From assembly GCA_959020035.1 (NCBI GenBank), contig CAUEQX010000033.1, positions 1-14,726 of the forward strand: 14,726 nucleotides of DNA. Direction: 5' to 3'. Under the pieces are notes generated by a model. That model worked only from the letters and a program-made list of their open reading frames with translations, was not told where the DNA came from and did not search any database. Source of the DNA: an uncultured Collinsella sp. (lineage in GTDB: Bacteria; Actinomycetota; Coriobacteriia; Coriobacteriales; Coriobacteriaceae). Of this stretch, positions 14,291-14,726 are shown one piece after another. How positions within the stretch are numbered: position 1 is the stretch's first letter; every line of letters begins with the position of its first letter. A program made the translations under genes and the position numbers.

Positions 14291-14726
14291 TTACGCCTCG
14301 GACTTCTTGGCGTAGATAAACCAGTAGCCGAGCGCGATCAGAACCGCGCCGCCCACGATGTTGCCCAGCGTGGCGGCGGACAGGTTAAACGCAATGCCCG
14401 CGACGTTGAGTGCATCGGCCCCGGCGACCTCGGCACCATAACCGCATGCATGCATCACGGCACCCATGGGCAAAAAGTACATGTTGGCAACGCAGTGCTC
14501 AAAACCGCAGGCCACAAAGGCGGCGATGGTCAGCAGAATGCCCACAACCTTATCGACCACGGTCTTGCCGGCGGTACCGATCCACACGGCCAGGCACACA
14601 AAGATGTTGCACAGGATGCCACGGAAGAAGATCGTCACCCAGTCGATCGTCACCTTGCCGGCGGCGACGCTCACCATGGAATTGGCGACCGCCTCGCCGT
14701 TGAGCTTGTAAATGCCGGCCATATAC
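14291..14726 (-). CDS. Formate/nitrite (FNT-family) channel, C-terminal part
   Basis: The reading frame stays open to the window edge, so only the last ~145 residues are present of a protein that is usually 260-290 aa. FNT channels are pentameric inner-membrane pores for formate, nitrite or hydrosulfide. The segment shows RGILCNIFVCLAVW (start of a membrane helix), then a helix ending in GFEHCVANMYFLPMG. Its His is the central pore histidine of the FocA motif GFEHCIANM. A last helix, LGNIVGGAVLIALGYWFIYAKK, carries a positive C-terminal tail. The ATG at 14720-14722 lies mid-protein and is not the start. The neighbouring molybdoenzyme suggests formate or a sulphur anion as cargo, but FocA, NirC and HSC members cannot be told apart from this half. 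A terminator follows. Confidence 0.92.
   Translation of the reverse strand, partial: YMAGIYKLNGEAVANSMVSVAAGKVTIDWVTIFFRGILCNIFVCLAVWIGTAGKTVVDKVVGILLTIAAFVACGFEHCVANMYFLPMGAVMHACGYGAEVAGADALNVAGIAFNLSAATLGNIVGGAVLIALGYWFIYAKKSEA

Overview
The window is about 14.7 kb of GC-rich DNA in which every convincing gene lies on the minus strand, so transcription runs from high to low coordinates. Gene content and protein style (trigger factor next to tRNA-Leu, a family I glutamate dehydrogenase, several molybdoenzymes, a complete SelA/SelB/tRNA-Sec set) point to an anaerobic gut actinobacterium of the Coriobacteriia, most likely Collinsella or a close relative. That assignment is recognition, not a computed result.

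In the direction of transcription the layout is as follows. (1) The C-terminal half of a formate/nitrite (FNT) channel enters from the right edge and ends at a clear rho-independent terminator. (2) A cytoplasmic DMSO-reductase-family molybdopterin enzyme with one 4Fe-4S site follows. (3) selA and selB overlap by 4 bp. (4) A tRNA-Sec gene (UCA anticodon) lies 36 nt after selB. (5) mobA, for guanylylation of the molybdenum cofactor, is followed 15 bp later by a small DUF3343 (putative Se/S carrier-like) protein with a cysteine-rich N-terminus. (6) gdhA has its own leader and terminator. (7) A two-gene molybdenum hydroxylase operon follows: an FAD subunit, then a fused 2Fe-2S/molybdenum subunit. 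(8) An intergenic cluster of hairpin repeats, tRNA-Leu(UAG) and trigger factor (tig) close the window, with tig ending 1 base from the left edge.

The middle of the window (about 7.2-14.2 kb) reads as a selenium-molybdenum locus. SelA charges tRNA-Sec with selenocysteine, SelB delivers it at UGA codons, MobA finishes the bis-MGD cofactor used by DMSO-reductase-family enzymes, and the DUF3343 protein may carry reactive Se or S. No selD and no clear selenoprotein gene is present. The molybdoenzyme beside selA has a TGC cysteine codon at the expected metal-ligand position.

The most unusual signals are: a perfect 36-bp inverted repeat whose arms share a blueprint (terminal inverted repeat around a TTGGGAC-like core) with a second element 5.6 kb away; a tRNA-Sec with C instead of U at position 33; a cysteine-rich extension on the DUF3343 protein; and a molybdoenzyme separated from selA by a single in-frame UGA and an open 25-codon linker.
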